DNA from: Tupaia tana | Taxonomy: Eukaryota; Chordata; Mammalia; Scandentia; Tupaiidae | Direction: 5' to 3' | DNA: 64,000 bases | Assembly (NCBI GenBank): GCA_026018925.1 | Contig: JAKSZU010000009.1 | Coordinates: 33,650,583-33,714,582 of the forward strand | Shown here: piece by piece, positions 33,314 to 44,832 of the stretch | How positions within the stretch are numbered: the first letter of the stretch is position 1 | How the letters are laid out: every line of letters starts with the position of its first letter | Made by a program: the position numbers and the translations under genes | Notes under the pieces: generated by a model | What the model was told of the DNA's origin: nothing | The model's database searches: none | Seen by the model: the letters and a program-made list of their open reading frames with translations, nothing else

Positions 33314-34345
33314 GATTTAGCATATTAAGTTCCCACTGTGTGCCAGGCACTATTCTCAGCTCTGAAGATATAATGGTGACAAACTGGTGAAAAACATGTT
33401 AACAAATACACATGGTGATGATTGGAAAGTCTCAGCGTTACAGTGAAATTTAAATGGGGGTGATAGGCTTCCAAAAGATAGGAACGGGAACAGTGTTTCA
33501 GAGTGAGTTTGGGGAAGTCAAACATGAAAAATGAATGGGAGCCAGCCATGAGAAAGTTTGTGGGGAGAACTTGTCACACAGAGGAAACCAGTAAGTACAA
33601 AGGCCCTGAGGAGCGAACTTGATGCATCTGAGCGATGGTACAAAGGCAAGTGGGGCTGGGATGGAGAGAACAAGGGCAGCAGGGGAAAAGGGTACAGCAT
33701 GAGTTGAAAGAGGTAGGCAGGGGACATATTGAGGGTAAACAGTTTAGGCTCACTCAAAGAATGATGGGAAGCCACTGGAGGGTTTAGAACAAAGGAACAA
33801 CATAATCAGACTCAAGTTTTAAAAAATTACTCTGGGAACCAACAGGTGACATAGTGGTTAAGGTGCTAGACTCCCATGTGGTTGACCATGGTTCAAATCT
33901 CAGACCTGGCAGCTTGAAACTCACGTGAGTATGTGCCCAAAATCCCAAGAGGAGAATGGAGGAGAAGATTGCGGCATGGCCATGCCCCCTGAGGGGTGAT
34001 TTCTCGCTTTCTGTCTCTTTCTCTCTGGTGAGCACATTTGCCCTATGGCAAAAATCTCTAAAAAAAAAAATTGCTTTGGCTGTTATATAGAGTAGAATCA
34101 ATGGGGACAAGGGTAGAAGAGAGACTAGTTAGGAGGTGGTTACAAGAATCCAGGTGAGAGATGATGGTGGCTTGGCCTGGGGGCCAGCACTGAAGATTGA
34201 GGTGGATTTGGACTGTGTGGTAAAGATGGAGTCAGAAGGACTTGCTGAGGAATTGAAGCAGAGAGGAAGGAGAGGGAAAACTCCTCTGTGTAAAGTCTGA
34301 GCACCGGGGTAGAGGATAGCTCCATTTCAGGAGACAGGAGTCACG
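33314..34345 (+). mobile_element. Ancient LINE-like block (L2-type candidate), split by a SINE
   Basis: Begins with TGTGTGCCAGGCACTATTCT and continues through AAGGCCCTGAGGAG, GGGAAGCCACTGGAGGG and AGAGATGATGGTGGCTTGG, phrases of an old mammalian interspersed repeat. A type A SINE interrupts it at 33833-34072. L1M is an alternative assignment. Confidence 0.5.
33833..34072 (+). mobile_element. SINE, type A, inside the old LINE-like block
   Basis: GGGAACCAACAGGTGACATAG head to CCCTATGGCAAAAATCTC tail. Confidence 0.86.
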
Positions 34346-34705
34346 GGGTAGAGGGGAGCAAATAGGAGGTGGAGGGTAAATTTAAGGGATGGAAATTAAG
34401 AGCTCTGGTGTGCTTGTTAGGTAGAGAGGCCAGTTTAACTGGAGACATTGAATTGCCTGTTAAACATCAATATAAGGGTTGACTGGAGCTTGAGCCTACA
34501 TGAAATTAAATGCAAATTAAAGCTGCTGTAAATTGCCATTCTGTACTAATAAAATAAAAATGATAATGATCTGGCATGAGTAGGACTTCAAGGGAATCAG
34601 GCATGTCCGTTCTGCTGGTGGCCTGATAAATGGACTTAATCTTTCAGGAGACCAATCTGACAATATGTAACAAGCCATGTGAATTTATTCCTACCCTTTG
34701 ACATA

Positions 34706-34776
34706 TTAGGTCATTGGGAAAGTCATGCCATATTTTTTTATGCAAAAAAATGAGTCATGACTTTCCCAACATCGTT
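34706..34776. mobile_element. 80-bp mariner-type hairpin MITE
   Basis: It follows a TA with TTAGGTCATTGGGAAAGTC and ends with the near-inverse GACTTTCCCAACATCGT, again next to TA. It can fold into one long hairpin. The layout is like primate MADE1 but the sequence is different. Confidence 0.7.
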
Positions 34777-34822
34777 ATATTTTTAGAGAATATATATTTT
34801 AAGGATTTGTATTAAGATTTTT

Positions 34823-35074
34823 GGGACCAATTGGTGGCAAGAGTGGTTAAGGTGCTAGACCTTCACGTAGCCAACTGTGGTTCAGGTCCCAGACCTGGCA
34901 GCTTAAAAGTCACATGGGGCACGTGTGCATGCATGCCCAAAATCTTTAGAGGAAAATGGAGGAGAAGGGATTGCGGTGTGACTGTCCCACTTGGGGGGGT
35001 GATTTCTCACTTTCCCTCTCTGTTTCTCTCCGACAAGCACACACACCCTATGGCAAAAACCTGAAAAATAATAA
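34823..35074 (+). mobile_element. SINE, type A
   Basis: GATTTGTATTAAGATTTTT before and GATTTGTATGAAGATTTTC after form the target duplication. Confidence 0.88.
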
Positions 35075-35195
35075 GATTTGTATGAAGATTTTCGTGGTAG
35101 GGCTCTTTTCTCATTGCAGTAGTATAGAACAATAGTAGGACTGTTACAGAGAGAAAAACACTATTTCAAAAAATTTTTAAAAAAATCATAAAATA

Positions 35196-35445
35196 GGGAC
35201 CAGCAGTTGGTGTAATGGCTATGTCACTGAACTCCCATGTAGTTGACTGCAGTTTGAGTCCCAGACTTGGTGGCTTAAACTCACGCTAGGGGTGTGTGCG
35301 TGCGTGCCCAAGATCCTGAGAGGAGAATGGAGGAGAAGGGATTGTGGCATGGCCATCCCTCCTGGGGGGTGATTTCTTACTTTCTGTCTCTCTGTCTCTG
35401 TCTTTCTGGTGAGTACACGCACCCTATAGCAAAAACCTCTCCAAA
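35196..35445 (+). mobile_element. SINE, type A
   Basis: GGGACCAGCAGTTGGTGTAA head; ATCATAAAATA / ATCAGAAAATC flank it. Confidence 0.88.
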
Positions 35446-35517
35446 AAAAAATCAGAAAATCAAATCCAACTTGTGATTATATCTGATCAAATGTATAGTA
35501 ACTCTCAGTAGAGTTTT

Positions 35518-35779
35518 TAATTTTTTTTGAGAGATTTTTGCTATGGGACACTTGCACTTACCAGAGAGATGGAGAGAGACACAGAGAGAGAGAAAAAGAG
35601 AAATCACCCCCCAGGGGGATGGCCACACTGCAATCACTTCTCCTCCATTCTCCTCTCAGGATCTTGGGCACATATGCACATGCATCTGACGTGAGTTTCA
35701 AGCTGCTGGGTCCGGGACTTGAACCACAGTTGACCACCTGGGAGTCCAATGCCTCAACCACCACGCTACCTGTGAGCCC
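35518..35779 (-). mobile_element. SINE, type A
   Basis: TTTTGAGAGATTTTTGCTATGG and CTACCTGTGAGCCCC head. Confidence 0.85.
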
Positions 35780-35989
35780 CAAGATTTAAATTTTTTAATA
35801 GTATTTCTCTCTCTAGAATTTCTATAGAAATTATTGATAGGCATGAAAAATGAGATATGTGCTGACTATAGCAATATCTGGAATTTTTAATAAAACAGGT
35901 TGAAAACCCAGATCCTGATGATACTTTAAGTACAATGATGTAAATCTCACTTGCTATTCTTGCTGAAAATTGCAAATATGCGGTTGTCT

Positions 35990-36780
35990 TTTTTTTTAAC
36001 TACTTCATCTACTTTTGACTTTGTACCTGTTTCTCTCTGGCAGAGTGTTGTCTGGTTAGAATGCCACAGCACAGTGGCCCACGATGAAGAGTTCACATGA
36101 ACAGTGGCTTCGCCAATCTCTCCTCCCTTGATCGCCTTTTCGGCATAAGGTATTGGGTAATCAATGTCCTATTCTCCGGGGCTCGTGTTCAAATAAGTTT
36201 ACCTTGAGATTTTAGAAACACTGGAAAATGCTGCTCCCAGAAACTGTTCAGTAGTGCAAAGCATGGGTTCCATGTGAAGGTTGCTTTTTCCCCTGTAGGT
36301 GGCGATGGGTGGACAGGAATTTGGCTGGTAATTTTCAGATGGTGAAGCTAAAACAGAGTAGCAAAACTCTGGTAACTTCATAATAGGCATTTCCCACAAA
36401 CAGTACTTGAATTATCCACTGAGTGAGGCAAAATTATGGGACATACTTAGCACATTCATTTAAATCCCTGATTGCTTTTTTCTTTTTTTTTCATGCATGA
36501 GAAGAAGAGAAAGCAGAGAGCTTTCTTTAGTAGCATTATGGTAAATTAACTCAAGGGATAAAAGAGCATTCTTGTCAGGAGAGCGGTACTCTCCAAAAAC
36601 CATTGTTCCTGGTGCTGAAGAAGGGGCAAAAGACCAACAGACTGGTCCGACAGGTCTACCGGCTGCTCTGTACATATTTCTGTTAAATAACTCCCTCCCT
36701 CACTATCATGGAATGACTCTTATCCACACTAGCACACAGAGTTATGTAAAAGCATTTGCACAGAAAGGCCTAACACATAT
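35990..36780. other. Intronic stretch, no gene seen
   Basis: No SINE for 0.8 kb; short frames on both strands lack motifs. Could be old repeat or regulatory DNA. Confidence 0.4.
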
Positions 36781-36808
36781 CGTTTTTAGGTTAGTTTCTT
36801 TTCTTTTT

Positions 36809-37027
36809 TTAAAATATTTATTTCTTCCAAGAGACAGGGAGAGACAGAGAGAGGAAGAGACAGGCATCCCCAACAGGATTTTCATGCTGTGATCCACCTT
36901 TAGTCTCAACAGGCCTAGATCACAGGCACACAGACGCCCGGCATGCCCAGGGATGCCCTAGCACTTGAACCCACGACCTTTCCCATGTGGGTCGAGCTAC
37001 ATTACAGCTGCATCACTGTCTGACCCC
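36809..37027 (-). mobile_element. SINE, type D, with long target duplication
   Basis: TAGGTTAGTTTCTTTTC before and TAGGTTAACTTCTTTTC after; CACTGTCTGACCCC head. Confidence 0.85.
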
Positions 37028-37224
37028 TAGGTTAACTTCTTTTCTTTTTTGTTTTATTTTATATTTTTGCTATAGAGTGTGTATGCTTATGCATGCACAT
37101 GCGTGTCCATGCAAAAGAGAGAGAGAGAGAAAAAAATCATCCCCCAGAGAGGATGACCATGCTACAATCCCCTCTCCTCCATTCTCCTCTAAGGATTTTG
37201 GGTACACACGCACATGTGCCCTGT

Positions 37225-37499
37225 GGTTTTTTTTTTTTTTTTTTTTTTTTTTGAGAGGTTTTTGCTATAGGGTGCGTGCACTCATCAGAAAGACAGAGAC
37301 AGAGAGACAGAAAGCGAGAAATCACCCCCCAGGGGGGATGACCACGCCACAATCCCTTCTCCTCCATTCTCCTCTCGGGATCTTGGGCATGTACGCACAC
37401 GTGCCCGGCATGAGTTTTAAGCCACTGGGTCCGGGACTTGAACCGCGGTCGAATACGTGGGAGTCCAGTGACATAGCCATTACGCTAATTGCTGGTCCC
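37225..37499 (-). mobile_element. SINE, type A, nested
   Basis: Near-consensus with a 30-base T-tract; ATTGCTGGTCCC head. CCCTGT(G) is the repeated target. Confidence 0.9.
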
Positions 37500-37500
37500 T

Positions 37501-37538
<38 letters not shown>

Positions 37539-37800
37539 GAGATTTTTTTTTTTTTTTTTGCTATAAGGGCCCATGCACTCACCAGAGTGACACAGAGAGA
37601 GACAGAGAGACAGAAAGTGAGAAACCACCTACTAGGGCAGATGGCCACACTGCAAAGCCCTCTCCTCTATTCTCCTCTTGGGATTTTGGGTATACATACA
37701 CAGGTGCCCAGCGTGAGTTTGAAGCCACTGGGTCTGGGACTCAAACTGTGGTTGACCGTGTGGGAATCCAGTGATGTAATCATTACTCCATCTGCTGGTC
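37500..37800 (-). mobile_element. SINE, type A, nested
   Basis: Two T-tracts separated by AAGAGAGA, CATCTGCTGGTCCC head; older than its left neighbour. Confidence 0.88.
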
Positions 37801-38322
37801 CCTCTGTGTGATTTTAAAGCTGCTAGATCTGGGACTCAAATTGCACAGTCAGCCATGTGGGATCCAGCTGCCTTAACCTCCATGCTACCTGCTATCCCCC
37901 AGTTAATTTATTTTCTATTAGCTTCAGAAACACTCAAAGTACATTGCTTTTATAAACATTACCACGCAAATACATATTAGACTATTCTCTTAACATAGGG
38001 AAAAGAAAACAGGAAATTAAATTGCCCGAAGAGATGAATGAACATGAATCCACTTTTTTTCATTTCAGGATCAAAATGCCCTCAACTGAACTGTACTTTA
38101 GAACTAAATTTCTTTGAGTAGTAGTAGAAAAGATTGTCTCTATATTTTCTTGTTCCAATGGATCATTGTTGAATGGCAGTGAGCCTCTAAAAGTCCCTTC
38201 CTTGCTATCCGGAAAGCCTCTGTATCCCCAGTAATCCCTTTCAGACCATCTTAATTTCAGAGTTAGTTTGTTGGGAGGGTCATTTATTGGCTATATTCCT
38301 GTTATCGAAAAACTGAATACTG

Positions 38323-38562
38323 TTTTTTTTTTTTTAAATTATAGCCAGCTAGCACATGTGTTCAGAGGAGAGAGACAGAGGAAGAAGGAGAAAGCACTTC
38401 CCCCAATGGGGTGTGATCATACTGCAATTCCTTCTCCATTCTCCCTCCTTTCAGGGTTTTGGGTGTGCACACATACACACTGGCCATGTTTTTCAAACTT
38501 TGGGGTCACAGTCAACTACGTGGGATCTAGCTCCCTTAACCACGAAGCCTGGGACTGGCTCT
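38323..38562 (-). mobile_element. SINE, type C
   Basis: AAATTATAGCCAGCTAGCAC tail end, CCTGGGACTGGCT head. Confidence 0.77.
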
Positions 38563-38979
38563 ATTCTTTTTAATGATGTGATTTTTAAAAATTATTCAAA
38601 GTCAGACTATATGGTCAGCCTCAGTTTTCAAAATGTTGTTTGTGTTAATGACATGTCAGAATACTTGAACATTTATCCATGGCATCTTTACTGGAGAGCT
38701 GTGGAATATTTCTTTTTGGTCAAGACTAACTGGAATTCTGTACTAGCCAGAAAATTGGAAATTGGCTAGGTTGATTTGACGTGAATAAATTTGGGCCATA
38801 CTGCCCTGCTGACTTCCATAAATATGTTGATATAATTTTATATTTCTTAAATGATTTCAAAATGACTGACTTTAAGGTTCAAAAGCCAGAAATAAAAAGA
38901 AAGGCAGCCACGAATTACTTTGAAAGAATATTTCAGTATGCAGATGGTCCTGTTTCTCTTTTCACTGTTTTTTTTTTTG

Positions 38980-39018
38980 TTGTTGTGGTGGTGGTGGTGG
39001 TGGTGGTGGTTGATGGTG
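38980..39018 (+). repeat. (GTG)n microsatellite
   Basis: GTT/GTG trinucleotide run. Confidence 0.95.
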
Positions 39019-39224
39019 GATGGCCTTGCTAATACTTTTGGCAGCAAGTATTTATGAGAGTGAGAAAGAACAAGAAAGAATGAGTACGTGAATTCTTTGC
39101 TTATAACTCAAGTGCTTTTAAAGTTTCAAGGTTACGTTTCTGGTCTAAAAAAACCGAGATGTAGCACATGAATCTCTCTAGAACCTTCTGTAACTAGAGA
39201 AGGTATTGGAGTAACTTTGGGTGC

Positions 39225-39612
39225 TGTTCTAGTCTTTCTCATTGTGAAAAGTACAAAATACCTAAACTGAGTGATTTATAAAAATAGAGGTTTATTCAGT
39301 TCACGGTTTGGAGGTCTAAGGTCCAGAGACCACATCTGGTGGGGGTCTTGCAGAGTCCTCAGGTGTCATATCACGAGAGCGAGAGCAGAACAGACCATGT
39401 GTCCATATGTGTCTCTGTTCTGGTCTCATTCCCTCTCCTTATAAACCCACCAAGAGTCAATCTCAGGGGCCCCGCTCTGATGACCTTAATCCTCATCTCC
39501 TAAAAGGCTCCACCTTTTGACACCATAATCAGATTAAGTTTTTACCTTCTTAATCCTGTCACAACCAAGTCTTAACATCTGAAGTTTGGGGGAACATGTA
39601 AACCATAGCAAA
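39225..39612 (-). mobile_element. MaLR-type LTR fragment
   Basis: AAAATACCTAAACTGAGTG, GGTTTATTCAGTTCACGG, CTCCTAAAAGGCTCCACC and the end AACATGTAAACCATAGCA match reverse MaLR LTRs. No internal retroviral genes are seen. Confidence 0.55.
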
Positions 39613-39697
39613 TGCACACTGCAAAATTTACTGAGTTTTCACTGCAGGTTAAAAATAACCTTTTAGGCATGTGAAAACATCTCCACTCAGTTTCCTT

Positions 39698-39964
39698 TCT
39701 TTTCCTTCCTTTCTTTCTTTTTTCTTTTGACAGAGAGATTTTTGCTGTAGGACATGTGCACTTGGTAGAGAGACAGAGACAGAAAGCGAGAAATCACCCC
39801 CCATGGGGGGTGGCCACACTGCGATCCCTTCTTCTCCATTCTCCTCTTGGAATCTTGGGCATGCACACGCCTGGCATGGGATTTTAAGCTGCCGGGTTGG
39901 AACTCAAATCACAGTCTACAGTGGGAGCCCAACGATGCAACCATTACACTATCTGCTAGTCCCC
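39698..39964 (-). mobile_element. SINE, type A
   Basis: AGAGAGATTTTTGCTGTAGG, CATGGGGGGTGGCC and ATCTGCTAGTCCCC head. Confidence 0.86.
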
Positions 39965-40690
39965 ATTTCCTTTTCTGTGTTGTTCTGTGCTTATTCAGTC
40001 AGCTTTGCTACTAGATACAGAGGCAAAAAAAAAATGAGGTGGTCAGATGACTAGAGAAAGCAGCCATGTTCTCTCGAGAATCTTCTAGAACTATTCTGGC
40101 ATTGGGAGCATGTTGAGTGAAATGTTTTAGTAAAGCTATGTACACAAGATACTGCTAGAATGCACACCGTGTAAACACTATTGAATAACTACAAGTTTTT
40201 TTAAGAATAGAGGACCTCCTTTTACCTCTTCAAATGAGTAACAGACTTATTCTCTGTTAAAAAATAAGTCATCTCAGTAGTGTTGATTTTAATCCCAAGG
40301 CTAGAAGCAAGATGGATGCATGTTTGTGGAAGGGCTGGAGAGATCATAGCAGAACATAAACATGGGAACAGTTAAAAATCTTTACTCAAATTTGACTGTT
40401 TGATAATTGATGGAGGTCATAATTTTGGCATTCCTTGCCATCAGGGCTTGGTTTATGCTAGGCTCTTAAATCATTGTTGAATAAATTTATCTATGTATAT
40501 GACAACAATTGGTAAAAATGATGGGAAAACTGCTAATGAATTCTACAATTATTGTCAGTTGAAGCACAGACTTCTTAAATGGGAAATTAGAGGACAAATT
40601 AGGGTTCTAAAGAATCCATTTTAAGCAGAGCCTAGTAACTTGATCTCAGTGATTTTACCTGTTTGGGTAGATATATTTTGATTAATACAC
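39965..40690. other. Intronic stretch, no gene seen
   Basis: AT-rich, free of SINEs and of recognisable frames. Confidence 0.4.
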
Positions 40691-40693
40691 ATA

Positions 40694-40714
40694 ATTATGA
40701 ATTATATATATATG

Positions 40715-40752
<38 letters not shown>

Positions 40753-40765
40753 ATACATATATATG
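40694..40765 (+). repeat. (TA)n(TG)n(TA)n microsatellite
   Basis: TATATA and TGTGTG runs. Confidence 0.93.
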
Positions 40766-40814
40766 TAACTATATCTACTGTCTAATATATAATTTAAAAT
40801 TGATTCTATTTTTT

Positions 40815-41064
40815 AGAGAAATTTTTGCTGTAGGGTGCATACACTCACTGGAGAGACAGAGATAAAGAGGGATAGATAGCGAGAAATCATCCCCCAGGGA
40901 GGATTACCATCCCACAATCCCTTCTCTTCCAGGTCTCCTCTCAGGATTTTGGGCATGGACGTATACGTGCCCAGCATGAGTTTAGAGCCACTGAGTCTGG
41001 GACTCAAACCTCAGTCGACTACATGAGAGTCCAGTGACATAACCATTATGCCATCTGTTGGTCC
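40815..41064 (-). mobile_element. SINE, type A
   Basis: AAAATTGATTCTATTTTTTA before and AAAATAGATTCTATTTTTA after. Confidence 0.87.
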
Positions 41065-41171
41065 ACAAAATAGATTCTATTTTTAAATATGTTTATTTGG
41101 TTTAAACAGCAAGTACTTGGGAGGAATACACAAACCTTTCAGATATATTTTTCTTTTTAAAAAATTTTTTA

Positions 41172-41241
41172 AGATAATTTTATTACTTTTATTTTTTAAA
41201 AATTTGCTATAGGGCACATGCATTCATGAGTGGGGGGAGGG

Positions 41242-41289
<48 letters not shown>

Positions 41290-41393
41290 ATGAATGAATG
41301 TGAGAAAGCAAGCCGCCAGGTCTGGGACTTGAACCACAGATGTACACATGTGAGAGTCCAACACCTTAACCACCATGCACCTGCTGGCCCCTA
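41172..41393 (-). mobile_element. SINE, type B, with long (GA)n
   Basis: AAAATTTGCTATAGGGCAC, GA run at 41241-41286, CACCTGCTGGCCCC head. Confidence 0.83.
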
Positions 41394-41834
41394 GACCTAC
41401 TTATCAAGGGCAAAGTAGGGCTCTGTACAGCTCTAACTAGATTCAAAGATTAAGACATTTAAACTTGGAATTGGAAAGGTATTCTGATTTAGAGGAAAGC
41501 ACCTGTTAAAACTGAGTATTTGATGAGTATTTTCCAGAAACATCTGTCTGCTTTTGCTATGTGACAAAATGAATTAGTTATGACTTAAACATTCTGCCAC
41601 CAGATTGGTGGTTACTGAGAGTGAGGGAAGGATTACAGAGGGGCCTGAGGAAATTTTGGCAAGTGATGGGTACTTTCACTATCTTGATTGTGGTGGTGAG
41701 TCCAGAGGGTGTGTATACAAATGTTAAAATGTGTCAAAATGTACGTTTTTGATAAATGTACAGTTTATGTTATGAAATATATGGTTTATTTTAGTATCAA
41801 TTATACCTCAATAAAGCAGTTTTTACTTATTTAT

Positions 41835-41880
41835 TTAAAAATAAACTCATACTTTAATTGCATTTTCCCATGAACTTTCT
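41835..41880. mobile_element. Half mariner MITE fused to a SINE tail
   Basis: Only one end is present (CATACTTTAATTGCATTTTC, CATGAACTTTCT). It lies between the tail of the SINE at 41881-42137 and that SINE's left target duplication, so it may have been carried in with the SINE. Confidence 0.5.
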
Positions 41881-42137
41881 AAAAAGTTTATTCATTTATG
41901 TCCTCTGTGAGTAAGAGAGACAGACAGAAAGGAGGAGAGAGAGAGAGAAAAAAAAGACAATATCCCCAACAAGGTATTGACACTGTGATCCACCCCAAGC
42001 CTCAGCCAACCCCAGATCATGGGCACATGAGTACCTAGCATACTCTAGAAGGTCTCTAGATGTGAACCCAGAATATTCCCACAAGGATCAGTCTCACATA
42101 GCATTGCATTTTACCACTGTGCTGCTGTCTGGCCCCT
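41881..42137 (-). mobile_element. SINE, type D, serial insertion site
   Basis: AAAGTTTATTCATTTATGTC tail, CTGCTGTCTGGCCCC head; AATAAAGCAGTTTTT at 41809 and AATAAAGCAATTTTT at 42138. Confidence 0.85.
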
Positions 42138-42153
42138 AATAAAGCAATTTTTT

Positions 42154-42398
42154 TGTTTGTTTATTTTTTGTATCGACAGTTGGCACATGCCAGAGAGAGA
42201 GGACACACTCCCAAATGGGGCACGTTTACACCATAATCCTTTTTCTTCCATTCCTCTATCCCATCAGAATTTGGGGCATAAACACACTCATCCAGCATGT
42301 TTTTCAAGCCCCTTGGGCCAGGAATCGAACCGTGGTCAGCCATGTGAAATCCAGCTCCCTATGCACAGTGCTTAACTGTTGTGTTACGGAGCCAGCCC
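42154..42398 (-). mobile_element. SINE, type C, serial insertion site
   Basis: GTATCGACAGTTGGCACATG tail end and GGAGCCAGCCC head; AATAAAGCAGTTTTT follows at 42399. Confidence 0.85.
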
Positions 42399-42429
42399 AA
42401 TAAAGCAGTTTTTGAAAATAGGTTCTGTA

Positions 42430-42592
42430 CGGCTGGCAGATGACATGGTGGGTAAGGTGTTGGATTCCTACATGGCTGACCACAGTTTGAGTCCTGGACC
42501 TGACAGCTTGCCTTCTCACTTTTCTTCTCTCTCTCTGGTCAAATTGAAAAAAAATAAATAAATAAAATTTAAATAAAATTTTTAAAAGAATA
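42430..42592 (+). mobile_element. SINE, type B
   Basis: CGGCTGGCAGATGACATGG head; AAAATAGGTTCTGTA and AAAATAAGTTCTATA flank it. Confidence 0.85.
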
Positions 42593-42647
42593 AAATAAGT
42601 TCTATACTCTATGGTGTAGCTAATATTAAAGTTGCAAAGTGATCCTT

Positions 42648-42697
42648 TATTAAAAAAATTTAGAGGTTTCTGCCTTAAGATGTGTGCACTCACCAGG

Positions 42698-42743
<46 letters not shown>

Positions 42744-42940
42744 AAAGTGAGAAATCACCCCCCCCCCCCCCCAGGAGGATGGCCATGCCACAATCCCTTC
42801 TCTTCCAGTCTCCTTCTAGGATCTTGGGCATGTACACACATGTGCCCCATGTGAGTTTCAAGCCACCAGGTTCAGGACTCGAACCAGGGTCAGTCATGTG
42901 GGAGTCCAGTGACATAACCACTATGCTGTCTGCTGGCTCT
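42648..42940 (-). mobile_element. SINE, type A
   Basis: CAAAGTGATCCTTTATTAA and CAAATTGATGCTTTATCAA flank it; contains a GA run and a C14 tract. Confidence 0.87.
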
Positions 42941-43179
42941 GCAAATTGATGCTTTATCAAAGCAATGCTTTAATCAAAATTCTATTGTGGTCTCCCAGGC
43001 CTCAGTCATGATTCACACAGTCTCTGATTTTGAGTTCAGATACCTATAAGCATTACTGTCACAGTAGATAGGAGTCCATCTTTGTTAGGGGAAGGCCATT
43101 GCTATTTTTGGACAAGTTTGTGTCAGTAGTTGTATTAAAATTGCTTCCTTTTAATAGCTTCTTACTATCATGTGAGTTT

Positions 43180-43510
43180 CTTCTTTTTAATTAAGAAATT
43201 TAATACAAAATTAACACACGCTTGTGAACTTTGGAAAATGGAAGCAATAAAAGGTATACAAAGTAAGAATGGGAATCCATTTCTCTGTCATAGTCACAAT
43301 CTATTTCCTGGGGAAATAACAATTTTATGTATATCTTTCCAGACTTTATGTAAAGTGTGCCATGAGTGTGTTTTTACATTACCTTTATGACTTTATTATA
43401 TTGCTTTTACAAAACAATGTCATAATCTATGTAATTATTGTGCAACTTGCTTTGCAGTTTTTCCTCTAAAAAGTATCATAGTATCATGGGCATCTTTCCT
43501 TGTCACTAAA
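43180..43510 (-). mobile_element. Old LINE 3' UTR candidate
   Basis: Text such as CAATGTCATAATCTATGTAA and GGGCATCTTTCCTTGTCAC resembles old L1 3' ends by eye. Weak. Confidence 0.3.
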
Positions 43511-43668
43511 TACAGGTCTCCCTCCTTCCTTCCAATACTGCTTTCCTCCCTCCCTTCTTTCCCCCCTCTCCTTTATTTTTCTTTAGCTTTTGATCTGAGT
43601 TCTCCTTAAGGAAGATGCAGTTAAAGGGCTTTAATTGTTGTGCACCTGCGTGCCAGGAAGAGCACTAG

Positions 43669-44160
43669 TTAGTTTTTAATGATCTGGCTGGCAGCAGTTG
43701 CCAATGACATTACTGTAGCACTGAAGCCATGACATATGAAAAAGCCTACTATTTGGTATATACGAGGTCCTTAATCTTTCTCTCTCTCTATCTATATATA
43801 TGGCATCTATCTATCTATCTATCTCTATATATATTTATGGCATATATATGGCACATATACATGCATGTATATACATACATATATACATGTATGTGTATAT
43901 ATGCACATATATATGGCATATATACATATATGTGTATAAATATATCTATGTCTATATATTTACATACACATATGCTAGTTAATTGTTAGTGATCTGGCAT
44001 CAGTTCCCATGACATTGCTGTAGCACTGAAGCCATGACATATGAAAAAGCCTACTATTTGGTATATTTTAGGTCCTCAATCTCTCTCTATGTAGATATAG
44101 ATAGATAGCTATAGTATATCTTAGTTCAGTATCTATCTTTCTATCTATCTATCAAGTCCA
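43669..44160 (+). repeat. Tandem duplication of about 300 bp with (TATC/TATA)n
   Basis: CATGACATATGAAAAAGCC within a shared 50-60 base block occurs at about 43727 and 44030. Each unit starts with CTAGTTA and ends in a TATC/TATA microsatellite. Confidence 0.85.
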
Positions 44161-44364
44161 TGATAAAATAATTTAGAAATTGATCTCCATTAAGGCTAGT
44201 TAGAAGAATGTAACCCAGGCTTTCAAATCAATCCAAGGGAAGCAGTCTACAATGTTTAAAACAAAGACAGAATCACTGGATTAAATGGAGAGTTTGACAA
44301 ACCTGATTAGTTCAATGTGACTATTTTGAGTGTTTTTTCCCCTGGAAGTTTTCATAATAGAGAG

Positions 44365-44616
44365 TGAATATGAGCATTTGCGTGTAAGGGTGGTTGGGGA
44401 AGAGAGAGACAGACAGATAGAGACAAAGAATCACCCATTGTATATGTCAGGCTGTGGTCCCTTTCCTCCAGCCCTCTAGCTCTTCAGGATCTTGGGAGTG
44501 TGCACATGTGCCTGGTGTGTTTCAGGCTGACCAGGCCAGGGATCCAAATCTAACATTGGCCATGTGGCGTACAGCATAAACTTCCCGTTCTGTGATCCAA
44601 TATGCTATGGCCTGCA
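44365..44616 (-). mobile_element. SINE, type E
   Basis: TCCAGCCCTCTAGCTCTTC, GTTTCAGGCTGACCAGG and TATGCTATGGCCTGC head. Confidence 0.65.
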
Positions 44617-44663
44617 CCTCCTAGGCTGGAATTGGAATGTTTTTAAAAAATCTATTGCTTCTG

Positions 44664-44832
44664 AGCCAGCCCTGTAACCTAGTAGTTTAGGGAGCCAGAT
44701 TCCCATGGCCAACCACAGTTTGAATCCCAGCCCCAGTAGGTTGAAAAACATGCCATTTGGCGGGTGATTTCTACCCCCACCCTGCCTTTGTCTCTCTGTG
44801 GCAGACATACACGCCCTCTGCAATGAAAAAAT
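44664..44832 (+). mobile_element. SINE, type C, internal deletion
   Basis: GAGCCAGCCCTGTAACCTAG head jumps to CATGCCATTTGGCGGGTG; ends GCCCTCTGCAATGAAAAA. Confidence 0.78.

Larger units (their letters stand above)
37049..37900 (-). mobile_element. SINE, type A/C, split by two type A copies
   Basis: Tail half is 37049-37224; head half is 37801-37900 (TGTGTGATTTTAAAGCTGC to ACCTGCTATCCCC). Two further SINEs lie between. Confidence 0.82.

Noticed and set aside
36987-37811. 274-codon open frame, plus strand
   Set aside because: It runs through three antisense SINEs and their T-tracts (poly-F); it has no protein-like domain.
42304-42960. 218-codon open frame, minus strand
   Set aside because: It crosses SINEs of types A, B and C; the low-complexity serine-leucine run is a GA repeat.
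43729-43989. 86-codon tyrosine/isoleucine-rich frame
   Set aside because: It translates a TATA/TATC microsatellite.
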